Below are positions 35,394 through 46,629 of a DNA stretch of 64,000 bases, piece by piece (position 1 is the first letter of the stretch; every line of letters starts with the position of its first letter). The position numbers and the translations under genes were made by a program. Source of the stretch: Entophlyctis helioformis (lineage: Eukaryota; Chytridiomycota; Chytridiomycetes; Chytridiales; Chytriomycetaceae); contig JAHLKH010000117.1 in the NCBI GenBank assembly GCA_025526915.1, forward strand, positions 21,361-85,360. The letters run 5' to 3'. The notes beneath the pieces were generated by a model that worked only from the letters and a program-made list of their open reading frames with translations, made no database searches and had not been told where the DNA came from.

Positions 35394-37634
35394 ATGTCTG
35401 CGCAACAGCCCCAACAGCAGCAGCAGCAGCAGCAGCAGTCGCAGCCGCCGATCGACTTTCTGATCCTGGCCGTCGGCACGCCTGGCCGTGACAAGGAGAT
35501 GACCAGAAGAAACGGTTCGTCTGCCCATCCACCCGCTGCGTCTGTGTGCCTGTCTGTGTGCTGTCTGTGTGTCTGCCTATGTGTCCATCTGCCTGTGTAT
35601 GTGTCCATCTGCCTATGTGCCCGGCTGCCCGGCTGTGCACATCTGCCGCCTGTTCGTGCGCAGCCAGCCAGCCGGCCAGCCAGCCAGCAAGCCAGCCACC
35701 CGCCTGATTGGACCCGCTGGACCCGTTCGGCCTGCGTTGGGCGTCTGTGCCCTCTGGACGGGTCGCATCTCTGGCCCGGCCCGGCCCGGCCCAGCCAGCC
35801 CAGCCCGGCATCGCCTGTGCGGCCGTCGCCGTCGCCGTCGCCGTCGCCGTGTGCTTCCCTGCCTGGCCCCGTCTGCTCCTCGTCGCCCGCCCTCCCGGCC
35901 AGCACGCCCGGCCTGATTCTGGCTTTCTGGCCTGGCTCCATGTGACGCTGGTGCTGCGAGTGCTGCTGGCCGTGCTGGTGCTGCTGGTGCGGTGCTGCTG
36001 GTGCCGCCGTCACAGGAGGCGGGCTGCTTGCGTCGCCGCTGCTGCTCGCTCTCTGGCTGCGAGCGCCTGTGCCCCGTCCTCTGCTTGCACGCAGCACGCC
36101 TCCTCCCGCCCTGTCCATCTCGCCCGCCTCTTCCCACACCTGTCATGACAAAGCCACACGTGCACACGTCCATCAGACTTGCGCCTCTGCAAGTGCTGCG
36201 CTGAGATGCTCGCTGGAGATGCACACCGCTGACTCGCAATGTGCGGCACCCCACAGCTGGCTACATCTTCGCCGACTACCTTGCCAACTGCATCAGCATG
36301 CAGACCACTCTCCTGCAAAAGGCGCAGGAAGGCGCCGAAGCCACCGTCGACTCGGACACTCCCGAGATCCCTGCCGACTTCCAGCGTCCCGTCTTTGTCC
36401 GTGTAATCAACAGCCTTCATGGTATGGCACCCTTCTCTGCATCGTCCAAGGCTGGCGCGATGCTCGCTGGTGCAGTGCCGCACTCCTCTGACCCTGTTGT
36501 CCGTGCTGTCCGTGCCAAATGACCACTGCCAGCCGATGTCAACGACTCGATCTTTTCGCTGACCGAGGCGGACTTGACTCCTCCTGGCGAGAAGAAGGGC
36601 TCTGACGCCATTGTCAAGGTGCGTGTCTGCCCAGCGTCGGCTCCAACCTTGCCGAGCATATGCTGACCCAACGCTTTCTGTTTACAGAAATCCTTCCGCG
36701 TCATCATCGTCAAGCCCCACAAGCTGCTCTCGGCGTCCAACGACGACGCCATCAACTCTCTCAAATACCTGTTCCGCGTTCTCGCTCTCCGCGACCCCGC
36801 AAAGCAACTCATTGTTGCGGTTGACGACATGGACACGCCTCGCGGCACGGTCAAGATCCAGAGTGAGTTTCGTGGCACGCATGGGCAGTCGTGTGCTCAG
36901 CAGAGTCGAATAGGCCGTCTGACCGTTGGCATGGCTTGGCCGGGATGAACAGGCGGAAACGATATCGCGTCGATCAAGAAGCACATTGCTCTTGCTCGTG
37001 TCGCGGCCGCCCTCAACACCGCCGACTTTATCAAGTAAGCCTTGGCATTGTGCGGCGAGTTTAAGATGGGCATCGACTCACGCAAGACTGTTTCCCCCCT
37101 CGCGTTGCCATCCTTGCTGTGCATGCTGCGTCTGCAACCAACCCAATCCACACTGCACCCAGGTTCCGTCTTGGCATTGGAAAGCCCAAGGCCAAGGACG
37201 ATGCTTCCATTGCCAAGTACCTCAACGGCCAGTTTGGCACGGACGGCCGCGAGATTGACTGGTTCGGCCACACGCTGGATCTGACTGGCCAGGCTCTGCA
37301 AGAGTACACTGCCGAGCAGAACATCACCAAGCTCAAGGCCAAGTACAACGGACAAAAGGCTGCCAATGTCGAGCTTCGCCAGGTACGCATGCCATGCGAT
37401 CTCCCCGTGTGTCTGCTGGCCCTGCTGCCCATGCTGACCGTTTGACGTGCATACGGGCTACCTTTGCAGCTGCCTGGCGTGGTGTTCCCTGTCGATCTTG
37501 ATGTGTCGATTGCGCGCGACCAGATCGCCAAGGTGCTCGTGGACCGAGGCGTCTTGACACCGTACACGCCCGAGGAGGTGGCCGAGGCCGAGGCGGCTGC
37601 TGCGGCTGCCACTGCTTCTGCGTCGAGCGAGTGA
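35394..37634 (+). CDS. Peptidyl-tRNA hydrolase-fold protein with altered active site
   Basis: Exons: 35394-35514, 36257-36421, 36533-36618, 36688-36862, 36953-37034, 37163-37382 and 37470-37634. It starts MSAQQPQQQQQQQ. The Pth1 fold is recognised from order and spacing: IDFLILAVGTPGRDKEMTRR then NAGYIFADYLANCIS; FRVIIVKPHKLLSAS; LIVAVDDMDTPRGTVKIQ; NDIASIKKHIALA; FRLGIGKP. In bacterial Pth the first block carries Asn10 (GLxNPG) and catalytic His20 (TRHNAG). Here these positions read T (GTPG) and R (TRRNAG). Asn68 and Asn114 positions also differ, while the Asp of VDDMD is kept. Extra C-terminal residues (YTAEQNITKLKAKYNGQ; an Ala-rich end) lie beyond the usual domain. Intron 1 is long (742 nt). 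Hydrolase activity is doubtful; a structural or RNA-binding role is possible. Confidence 0.75.
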
Positions 37635-37698
37635 AGCAGGTGCCGCCACTTTTTGTTTTGGACGCAATTAAATTCGGGCCTCTTTGCACGACAATTGA

Positions 37699-37778
37699 AA
37701 TGCTGACGCTCAGGACCGCCATCGTCTCAAAGGCCGCCTCGACGGCTGCGACCAGAGCCGCTTGTCTCAGCCAAGTGG

Positions 37779-37815
<37 letters not shown>

Positions 37816-40023
37816 TGGCCTGTGCAGCGTGTGCGGCGTGTGCGGCGTGTGCGGCCGCTGCTGCGTCTGCTGCTGCATGCCCGGCTGCCAGACACGCCCT
37901 GCTCCGCCTACTGACCCAGCACCTGTCTGCTAATCACGCTCATCCCGCCGTCCGCCGTCCTTGTCGCCGTCGTGCTACCTGCTGCTCGCACCTGGCCTGC
38001 TCTGGCCTGCTCTGGCCTGCCTGCTGGCCGTTCGCTCGATGCGAACCAACGGACACTCTGCACACCCAACTGCCGCACTCTCGCTCCGTTTCGGTCTCTG
38101 CGTCTGCAACGCTGTCGCTGTTCAACAACGGCAATCTCGGCTCGCTCGCTTGCCTGTCTGGGTCGTCGCTCCATCGTCCATCCACCCGCTTCACAACAAT
38201 CAGCGCAGCGTGCATGATATTGTCAAGAACGAAAAGACTGGCAAAGTCCACGTCTCGCTCGGTCCTGGCGGCCGCTCCTCTGCCACCGGTTCGTCGTCTG
38301 GCTGCGTCTGTGTATCCGCTCTAGATCTGTCTTGAATGCGATGCCTGACACGCTTCTGGCTGGCATGGACACACGATCCGCACAACCACCAGGCCATACC
38401 GCGACCGTGTTCGGCGCCACCGGTTTCCTTGGCCGCTACCTCGTCAACAACCTTGGTGCGTTTATCTGCTGGCACCGTGCTGCAACTGGCGCCTCGCTTG
38501 GATCGTTCAACACACGGCCCTGACGCTTGCGATATTCATCTGCTCTCATCCATTGCATCGCCTCCAGGCAAGAAGGGCACTTCTGTTGTCACTCCTTACC
38601 GTGGCTCGGACGACGAGAGAAGACATCTGCGCATCATGGGCGACCTCGGTCAGATTGCCCAGCTGGTACGTGGCCACAACTGGCGGTGTCGCGTCCTTGA
38701 CGCTTGGCTGATTGCGCTTTTGCTCGGCAACGTGCCATACACACAGCGCTTTGATCTCCGCAACGAGACCCAGATTGTCGAGTGCTTGCGGCACTCGGAC
38801 ATTGTCTACAACCTCATTGGTCGCAACTACGAGACCAAGTAAGCCTGCCTGCGTCCTGTCGTCTTGTTGGCCTGCGCAGCATTCTCACGTGTCGCTTTAC
38901 GGCTCGTGCAGGAACTTCAACTTTGAGCAGGTCCACGTCGATGGTGCGCGCAAGCTCGCCCGTCTGGCCCGTGAAAACGGCGTGTCCAGATTTGTGCACG
39001 TGTCTGCGCTGAACGCGTCCGAGACCTCTCCCTCCAAGTTCCTCCAGACCAAGGTGCGTCTGCTCGCCTGCCTTGCTCGGGCGGTGTGCACCATGCTGAT
39101 CTTGTTCCATCCACTGGCAACACTTAGGCTCGCGGCGAGAAGGCTGTCCTTGAAGAGTTCCCCGACGCGACCATTGTTCGCCCGTCCACCATGTTTGGCT
39201 ACGAAGACAAGTTCTGGAACCGCATGGGCTGGTATGCCAAATGGCTGCCTGGATCCTACATCCCCGTTGTCAACCACGGCAAGGCTCGCATTCGTCCCGT
39301 CTACGTAAGCGTGTTTTTAGTCGTCGGTTGCAAACGGGACTGCTGCTGACGTGTTTCCTTTGTTCAAGGTTGGCGATGTTGCTGCTGTTCTCGCCAAGAT
39401 GATGAAGGACGACCAGGCTGTTGGCAAGGTCGTCGAGCTCTACGGGTAAGCGTGCATGTTTGTGCAACATCGCTTTCTGCGGGCTGTCCTTTAACCCAGC
39501 ATCGGCACGCACAGCCCTCGCGAATACCACTACCGTCTCCTCGTCGACATGTTCCAAGAGATCATCCTCCGCGAGAAGAATGTCGTTTCGGTGCCCAAGC
39601 CCATTGCAAAGTGCGTATTGTTGCATCCACTAGATGGCCGACTCATCTGGCCGTGGCAGTCACTGATCCAACGCAACACTCTGCAGGCTTATCGCCGCCA
39701 TCTGGGATCGTATCCTTGTTTACCCAATCATCTCTCCTGATGAGATTGAGAGAGTAAGACGTCTGCCTGGAGCATGCTGGCAGCTAGCCATTTCCTTGCT
39801 GCCGGTCGAAGGCTGACCCCCTCTGGCCGTGGCACGACAGGAGTTCATCAGCGACGTCGTCTCCAAGAACGCCATCACGTTCAAGGACTATGGCGTGTCT
39901 CCACACACGGTCGAGGAGACGGTCATTCGCTTTGCGGGTCTCTACCGCCCTGGCGAGCTCCACCACGCTCCGTTTGAGCCCATCAAGAACGCATACACGA
40001 CGAGCCACGTCAAGCTCGACTGA
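37699..40023 (+). CDS. NDUFA9: NADH:ubiquinone oxidoreductase 39/40-kDa subunit (NDUFA9)
   Basis: Accessory subunit of mitochondrial complex I with an SDR-like NADPH-binding fold. Exons: 37699-37777, 38204-38288, 38393-38455, 38568-38665, 38747-38838, 38912-39053, 39128-39304, 39369-39445, 39515-39610, 39687-39753 and 39841-40023; all junctions were checked for frame. The presequence is MLTLRTAIVSKAASTAATRA. Then RSVHDIVKNEKTGKVHVSLG, the nucleotide-binding TATVFGATGFLGRYLVNNLG, VVTPYRGSDDERRHLRIMGD, DIVYNLIGRNYETKNFNFEQ, VHVSALNAS, a RPSTMFGYEDKFWNR block, and the C-terminal HHAPFEPIKNAYTTSHVKLD. Intron 1 (426 nt) holds a GTGC tandem repeat at about 37778-37812. Its presence shows complex I is retained. 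Confidence 0.95.
37778..37812. repeat. GTGC microsatellite in NDUFA9 intron 1
   Basis: Eight to nine tandem GTGC units begin exactly at the splice donor of intron 1, followed by GTGCGGC repeats to about 37860. Confidence 0.85.
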
Positions 40024-40229
40024 GCACGCCGCGCTTGCAACCAGCGAGGCTTCCCCCCTCTGTGCTGTGGGCCGCCCTCGTCCCTCTCATCGGCTGAAGA
40101 ATGAAAGATCCCCAATTGAACATGCATGGATTCACATTCATGTATTCCGTGGAAGCAGAACACAAACTCGCTCACAGACGGCGGACGGCGGGCGGTGGAC
40201 GCAGGCACTAGACTGCAGATGGCGCGGGC

Positions 40230-41996
40230 TTACTCGTCCTTGATGAACTTGGACTTGTCGACCAGCGAGCCAAAGAACTCGAGCGCGTTGAGTCCCAGGA
40301 TCTTGGCCTTGTCCTCGTCAGAGAGCGACTTGTTCTGGTCCACAAGCTCGCCCGGACGCTGCTCGCCCACTGCATGCGCCACAACAGCCAAGGCGTCAGC
40401 GATGCCAGCCAGATGTATGCAAACAGGCGCGACGTGGCATGGCGCGGACATGCACCAAACGACAGGGAAAGAATGCTCAAGACGTCTACGTACGTGGGAA
40501 CGGGTAGTCACTGCCGAGGATGATGCGGTTGGCGCCAATCTTCTTGACAAGCAGCTCAAGGGCGTCGTTGTCGTGGACCAGCGAGTCGCACCATATCCGG
40601 CCGAGGTAGGCAGACGGCGGCTTGTCGTTGTTGGTGGCAACGAGATCGGGACGGCAGTTGAAGCCATGCTCGAGACGGCCAATGGTGAACGGGAACGAGC
40701 CGCCGCCGTGGGCAAGGCAGATGCGCAGCTTTGGGTGGCGCTCAAGCACACCGCCAAAGATCAGGGACGCAATGGCCGTGGTCGTCTCGGTGGGCTGCAA
40801 TCAATGTCAGCCAAACAAACAGCAAGGTTTCCAACCGTGCGAGCAACGCGGTCGCTTCTTACCATGCCGATGAGCCACGGGAACCAGTACTTGGACTGGC
40901 GGCTGCACAAGCATGATCATCAAAGGTCAGAACGCCGTCAGACATGGACATGCAGCAAAAGAACAGCGACGCACCCCTTCATGTCCATGTCCCAAGGGTG
41001 GACAAACACGGCGGCATCGAGCTCCTCACAAGCCTGGACGGTTCTGGTGTCAGACGCGATGGCTGCACAGGCATGCATCGCGCAGCTCACTTACAGTCCA
41101 GATGGGCTCGAGTTCGGGGGCGTCGAGGTTCCATTCTGGTGAGGCATGATCGCGTGTGTCAGTCTGACAGTCAGATGACCAAGGGCCGCCAAGGGCTGCT
41201 GATCGCAGGGCGTGCGATGTGGCAGACGGCGAAAGAGAGCGGGCGGCAGACGGCGAGAGAGAGAGGGCGGGGACGCACCGTTGATGTGGCTGCCAATCTG
41301 GATGCCGGCGAGACCGAGCTCGGTGATGCAGCGGTGCAGCTCCTTGACAGCAAGGTCCGGCGCCTGCATGGGCAGAGTGGCCAGGCCAATGTAGCGCGAC
41401 GGGTGCTGCTCGCACGTCTGCGCAATGTCGTCGTTGAGGTACTTGGCCAGGTCCAGGCAGTGCTCCGGCTTGGCCCAGTAGTTGAACAGCACCGGGATCG
41501 TCGACAGGACCTGCACGTCGACGCTGGTGTCGTTGCACTCGCTGATGCGCTCCTCGGCGTCCCAGCAGTTGCAGCCAATGTCTCGGAACGGCTTGCCGTC
41601 GAGCATCATGCGGGCCTTGCCCTGCAGAGCAGTGCCATCGTGCAGATGCCACCGTGCAGCACAGAGACCAAGACGGACAGGCAGAACAAGAGCATGAGCA
41701 CGCCGTGCACGCTAGACTGCATCCACCGCACAAGGCGCTGCTGTGGCAGCATGTGGCCTCACCTCGCCAATAGGCACCGTCGAAATCCAACCTGCACGGC
41801 CGAGCCATGGCGAACGGTTCAGTCGGGCGTCTCCACAGCGCGCACATGGACGCCGCCAATGGCAGCAAGCACAAGGCATCAGGCGCTCACCTCCGTAGCC
41901 GTACTTTTGCGACAGGTCGGGCAGGTGCTTGGGCAGGATGTGCGTGTGCATATCGATGCGGAGGGGCTTCTTGGGAGCGTCTGGCATGGCCGGCAT
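40230..41996 (-). CDS. ACMSD: 2-amino-3-carboxymuconate-6-semialdehyde decarboxylase
   Basis: Zinc amidohydrolase-fold enzyme of tryptophan/kynurenine catabolism. It decarboxylates ACMS and so diverts carbon from quinolinate and NAD+ synthesis. The start at 41996 gives MPAMPDAPKKPLRIDMHTHI, the HxH metal motif near residues 17-19, followed by LPDLSQKYGYG. Then GWISTVPIGE, RMMLDGKPFRDIGCNCWDAE, VQVLSTIPVLFNYWAKPEH, RYIGLATLPMQAPDLAVKEL, LAGIQIGSHING, and downstream RICLAHGGGSFPFTIGRLEH (metal His), RIWCDSLVHDNDALELLV and RIILGSDYPFP (catalytic Asp). It ends VDKSKFIKDE. About seven exons. It is convergent with NDUFA9 (gap 40024-40229, nothing seen). Confidence 0.94.
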
Positions 41997-42059
41997 TTCG
42001 ATTGTTGGATTGAGGGAAACGATTGTTTCAAATGTTTCACAATCAAACAGCGGCGACGA

Positions 42060-42916
42060 CTACAGCGATGACGACGATGAAGAAGAAGGTGGCAACAAGA
42101 CGAACGGCGCAAGGTGCCAGATCTGGTTGGCAATCTCATGGGCATCGTCTGTGACCTTGAACCCCGCCATGCCTGCCTGTGGATGCCATGCATTGCAAGC
42201 GGGATGCCAGCCATCGAGTGAGCCAATGGACCTGACGCTGTCGGCATCTGTCGCTGTAAACGGCGGACGGGCATGCCAGCCGCCATGCAACACACCTTCT
42301 GCATGGCGTCCTGTTGGCTGCGCCGCATGGCCTCCATGCGCTCAAACAAGCGGTGATCGAAGCGCTGCAGCTCCCTGGCCAGCGCAGCCTCTCTGCCCGC
42401 CACCTGTGTTGCCGTCAGCTTGCCAACCATCTCGTCTGCAAAGATGGCGTCTCGCTGCTGGTCCTGCGCGTGCACAAACTGGCTGCGCTCTTCCAGCAGC
42501 CTTGTCTCGAGCTCGTCCTGCTGTGTGCGCAGATGCCGGATGAGTGGCTCGAACTGCAAAGGTTCTGGATGTTGCTGTTGCTGTTGGAACGGTGTGTACG
42601 GCAGATGGATCGGTTGCATCCCCTGCAATGCGACATGCTGTAGTTGCTGCTGCTGCTGCTGCTGCTGCTGTGCAGCCTGCTCTTGCAGGGCTCGTCGGAC
42701 ATTGTCCAGCACTCCAAGCGACAAGCCCTGCAGTCCCTGGAGCCCCTGCAAGCCGCCCGGCTGGATCGGTTGGGGCAGATACGCCGGCTGCAGCATAGGC
42801 ACCGGCATGGGCACGGGCGCTGGCGACTGCAGCTGTGGCGACTGCAGCTGTTGCTGTGTCTGGCCGCCAGGGTTGGACAGCATGCTCAGCAAGTCGGACA
42901 CGGACGGCTGCTCCAT
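42060..42916 (-). CDS. Gln-rich coiled-coil protein, function unknown
   Basis: The start at 42916 gives MEQPSVSDLLSMLSNPGG. A Gln/Pro-rich region follows (QSPQLQSPAPVPMPVP; LQGLQGLQGLSLG; QQQQQQQQQ), then a long helix (LIRHLRTQQDELETRLLEER, FADEMVGKLTATQVAGREAA, LFERMEAMRRSQQDAMQK). An intron begins near 42297. The second exon reads AGMAGFKVTDDAHEIANQIW and ends [11 protein letters not shown] with TAG at 42062-42060. The helix plus VTDDAHEIANQI tail looks like a conserved small family, but I could not name it. It lies between ACMSD and DNAAF1 on the same strand. Confidence 0.6.
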
Positions 42917-43070
42917 CGTCGGCGCTCGCTGTGAATCTGTTGAATGCGGAAAGTCGCGCAGCAGCCACAAGCGCACATCTATTTGCTGGATGCCAGAACA
43001 TGGACATGCCTCGACATGCCTTGACATGCCTCTGCAAGCACCGTGCACACGCCGCCTGGCGTGCGTCTCG

Positions 43071-46019
43071 TCAGGCGTCGTCGTCCTGCGTCCAGGCTGC
43101 GCGGCGCTCGGACAGATCGCCGGTCGCAGTGCTCGCACCTGCATCCGTGACAACCACATCCAGATCCAACGGCTCAAGCACGTCGCCGGCTGCTTCGCCA
43201 AAGCCTGCGTTGTGGAGCGCGCTGTCTGCTGCCGTGGCTGGGTCCATGATGGCATCGGCGGCAGTCGCTGCGCCAATCGACATCCCCGCAGCCTGCTGGC
43301 TCACCAAGCCTGTCGCCAAACACGGCGATCCACACTGCGGCATGGCAGGCGAGAGCGGCTCAAAGCTGACAGCAGCCGCATCCTTGATCTGGAGCCTGTG
43401 GCTTGTGCTGGTGGTGGCATTGCCGCCACACTCCACCTCATGCTGATCGCGTGCCTGTCCAAGGTCATGCTGACTCAGTTTGCGCGTGCGCTTGCCAGGC
43501 GACTTGGCCTTGCTCGTGCGCAGATCACTGGCTGCACACGCTTGCGTCTCGGCGCCGTGGTCCGCAGGCTTGGCGAGCAGAGGCTCAAGCACATCGTCGT
43601 CATCGTCCGTGTGGATGTGCGTGTATGCCATCTCGTGCAAGAGACTGCGATCGGCCTCGCGCTGCTCAGTCGGCCGAGTGTAGACTGTGCGCTCAACACG
43701 CTCGTCGCCCTCCTGGTCTGCTTGGGCAAGCATCGCCTCTGGCTGCTCCTGCTGTGCCTTGTGCTGTTCCCCAAGAGAGTGCGCAGTTGGCGACTGGCTG
43801 GCAATCGCTGCATCTGCTGGTGAAGCAAGGCTGCTGTGTTGCATGCCCTCTTGGGTCTGCGTCTGTTGCTCGTTGTCGCTGCTCTGGCCATCCCCGTCTT
43901 GTGCCGCAATATCCACAAGCAGATCGTCGCTTGCGTCTTCGACTGGCTGGCCTGCATCTGGCTGTCGGTGTTGCTCTGCTGCATCTCTGGCCGCCTTCTG
44001 ATCAGCTGCTGTTGCGCCATCGCTCTCCTCGCCGGCTGCCAGGCTGTTCTTGTGCAGATCCCCGCTGTCACTGGCGCCATCATCAATCTTGGACAGCATC
44101 TCCTTCCTGAGCTGCTCGAGTGGCTCAGAGAGCACAGTCTCTTGATCTGGCCCGTATGTCTCCAGACGCTTGGCACGCGCTGCTTCCTGCAGCTTGCGCA
44201 TGGCTGTGCACGACGGCAGACCCCTGGCAGTCAGTGCGGGCCGCTGAGCAATGATACACAGCTCGCGGCAGTCACCTTCAAAGTTCTGGTTATGCTGCTC
44301 GATCTCTGCATTGCGCTGTCTCTGTCGCTCCTCACGCTCAGCCTCAAGACCGCCTTTCGCCCTGTCGGTGACGATCGTGACGATCGTGTCCGCACACAGT
44401 CCAGAGATCCACAGGCAAGACATGGACGGTCAGCGTGAGCAGCGAGACGCGAGACGGCCAGTAGCGGCAGTCGCCAACGCCGCGATGGCTCGTCCACACG
44501 CCCCCAGCTCGCCCACTCACCATGCTTCCGTGGCAAGACGCTCATTGTCAAACACGGGACGATCGTCAAGGTATGTCAGATGCTTGCATCGCGAGACCAT
44601 GACTTTGCGGTAACTCTGGATCTGGCGGATCACCGGATTGGCCATCAGGTTCAACACCGCCTGGTTGCATCCACGGGGTTGCATTCAAGTGCAGGCACAT
44701 ATTCATGCGCATGGTCAGTCAGCCTGCCACGGATCATGGCCAGGACGCCACAGACGCCACAGAAACGGCTGGACTGCCACCATCCGCACAAATCCCAGAC
44801 CAGCAGCATCCATAGCATCGACAGGCATCCAAAGCATCCACAGATCAGCGCATGACCGCAGACGAGCAGTGGACATACCAGGGACGGCATGGTCTCGATA
44901 ATGTCAACGATTCCCTCATCGTCAATCTTGTTGTGGCTCAGATCAAGGACGCTGCCATCAAGTCAGATGCGATTGGACCGCGGCATGGATGTCAGTGGTA
45001 GTGGTGTCAGTGATGCCGTTGGACAGTCGCAGCCGCGGATGCACGATGCAACGATCAGGAGACAGCAGGCGACAAGCAATCCACAGCAATGGCAGTGGCC
45101 ATACGACGATGCTCACGTGATGGCGTGGCAATGCGCAAGGTGCTCAATGTCCTTGGCAGATCGCAGAAAGTTGTGCGACAGCTGGAGCGTCTTGAGAACA
45201 GGCAAGCAGTCAAGGTTTGCAATGTGCTTGATGAGATTGTTGCACAGGTTGAGCGTGTCGAGATTCTTGAGCTCGGACAGATTCTCAATGTCTGTGATGC
45301 AGTTCTGCTGCAAGAAGCTGCACGCATGAACCGCAAGCGCGAAACGGGTCAGCCTGCATGTCTGTTGTCTTTCTGCCACCACAGCTGCGGAACGAATGCC
45401 GTATGATGCGCGCAGGTGTGTGTGTATGTTGTGCACATTCGCCCATGCAGCACTCACAGGCAGCGAAGCTCAGTCAGAGCATCTGCATGCCGTCGTCGTC
45501 GTCGTCGTCGTTGTTGTTGTGGTTGTCGGTGTGTGGCAGTCAGTGGTCAGCATCGCAACGCAACGCAGCACATCATCAAGCATGCATCGGTCTTCACGGC
45601 ACAAGCACGACAAGCACAGCAGGTCGCATTGAACGCACCAATGTTTTCAATCTTGGAGATGCCGTTTCCTTCGAGCCAGAGACTCTTGAGACCCTTGTAT
45701 GGCTCGAGGTTTTCGATCTTGGCAAAGCCTTTGTGGATGTTGGTGGATGTTGGTGGTTGTTGGTGGTTGTTGGTGGATGTTGGTCGATGTGTGTAGGCGT
45801 GCTGAGGATGAATGGACTCACAGGCAGACAATCGTGAGCGAGCATACCTTTAAAGTGCAGGTAGATAATGTCGTTGAGTTCAGGGGTCTGGTAGAGCTTC
45901 TGTTCTTTGCAGAGCTGCTTGAGGTATCGTGGCGTGATGAGTGTGTTGCTGAAGGATGAACGAGCGAGTGTGGCAATCGCGGTTGTGGCACAGACAAGGT
46001 GTCGAAAGCGTGTTGCCAT
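43071..46019 (-). CDS. DNAAF1: DNAAF1 (LRRC50/ODA7), dynein assembly factor
   Basis: Cytoplasmic leucine-rich-repeat protein needed to preassemble axonemal dynein arms. Family blocks in order: [20 protein letters not shown] then [11 protein letters not shown] (about 45965-45850), [159 protein letters not shown]. The remaining 400 residues (43071-44360) are acidic and Ala/Gln-rich. The LRR part uses small exons; intron sequence between them includes GTC and GGTGGATGTT microsatellites (about 45497, 45738-45785). The start is uncertain: ATG 46019 ([13 protein letters not shown]) is one option, an upstream exon another. With CFAP298 this is the second flagellar gene. Confidence 0.88.
45735..45790. 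repeat. GGTGGATGTTGGTGGTTGTT tandem repeat
   Basis: Four to five imperfect tandem units of about 10-11 nt (TTGGTGGATG / TTGGTGGTTG) lie in a DNAAF1 intron. Confidence 0.75.
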
Positions 46020-46629
46020 AAGCCGCAGACGGTAGCCGTGGGCAGCGAGACGGCGGGACGGCGGGACGGCAGGATGGGCAACAGAGCAGGATGCAGGCAA
46101 CGGAAGAGTGAGTTGGTGGTCATCGACAGTCGTTGCATCTTCCACATGGACAGCGACGGCATCTGCAAGGATGGCATTGGCAGCATGCAGATGGATGGAC
46201 TCTGCATCGGCTTGCATCCAAGTGGCATGGCGCAAGAGAGCATGCAGCCGCGCAACTGAGGAGAGACATACCCCTGTGCGTCGTATTCTCTTGCATCGCG
46301 ACGAGCAGCCAGCCACGCCTGGCCAGGCGTCAAGGACGTTGAACTGTTGGACAGCATGCTGGCGCCGGTGGGTTGTTTGTTGTTGGGCAAGACCGCCAAG
46401 CCAAAACACGCGTTTGTCGTGCCAAGCTGGATGCAAACGCCAAGCACACGCATGCAGTTCTGCTGGACGCAAGGCGGCTTTCATCGCACCGCCGTTCTTG
46501 ATCACATCCCTGGACATGTCTCTGTCCATGTCCACCTGATGGCAACAGAGCCTTGAATGTGATGCCATTGAATGCAAGGCGTGTCTGAGGAATGCTTCAT
46601 TTGCGTTGATCAGGAGCAGCACATGCCAA

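Noticed and set aside
43403..44110. Plus-strand open frames opposite the DNAAF1 C-terminus
   Set aside because: The minus strand is continuous from the LRR domain with conserved [12 protein letters not shown]; the plus frames have no conserved pattern.
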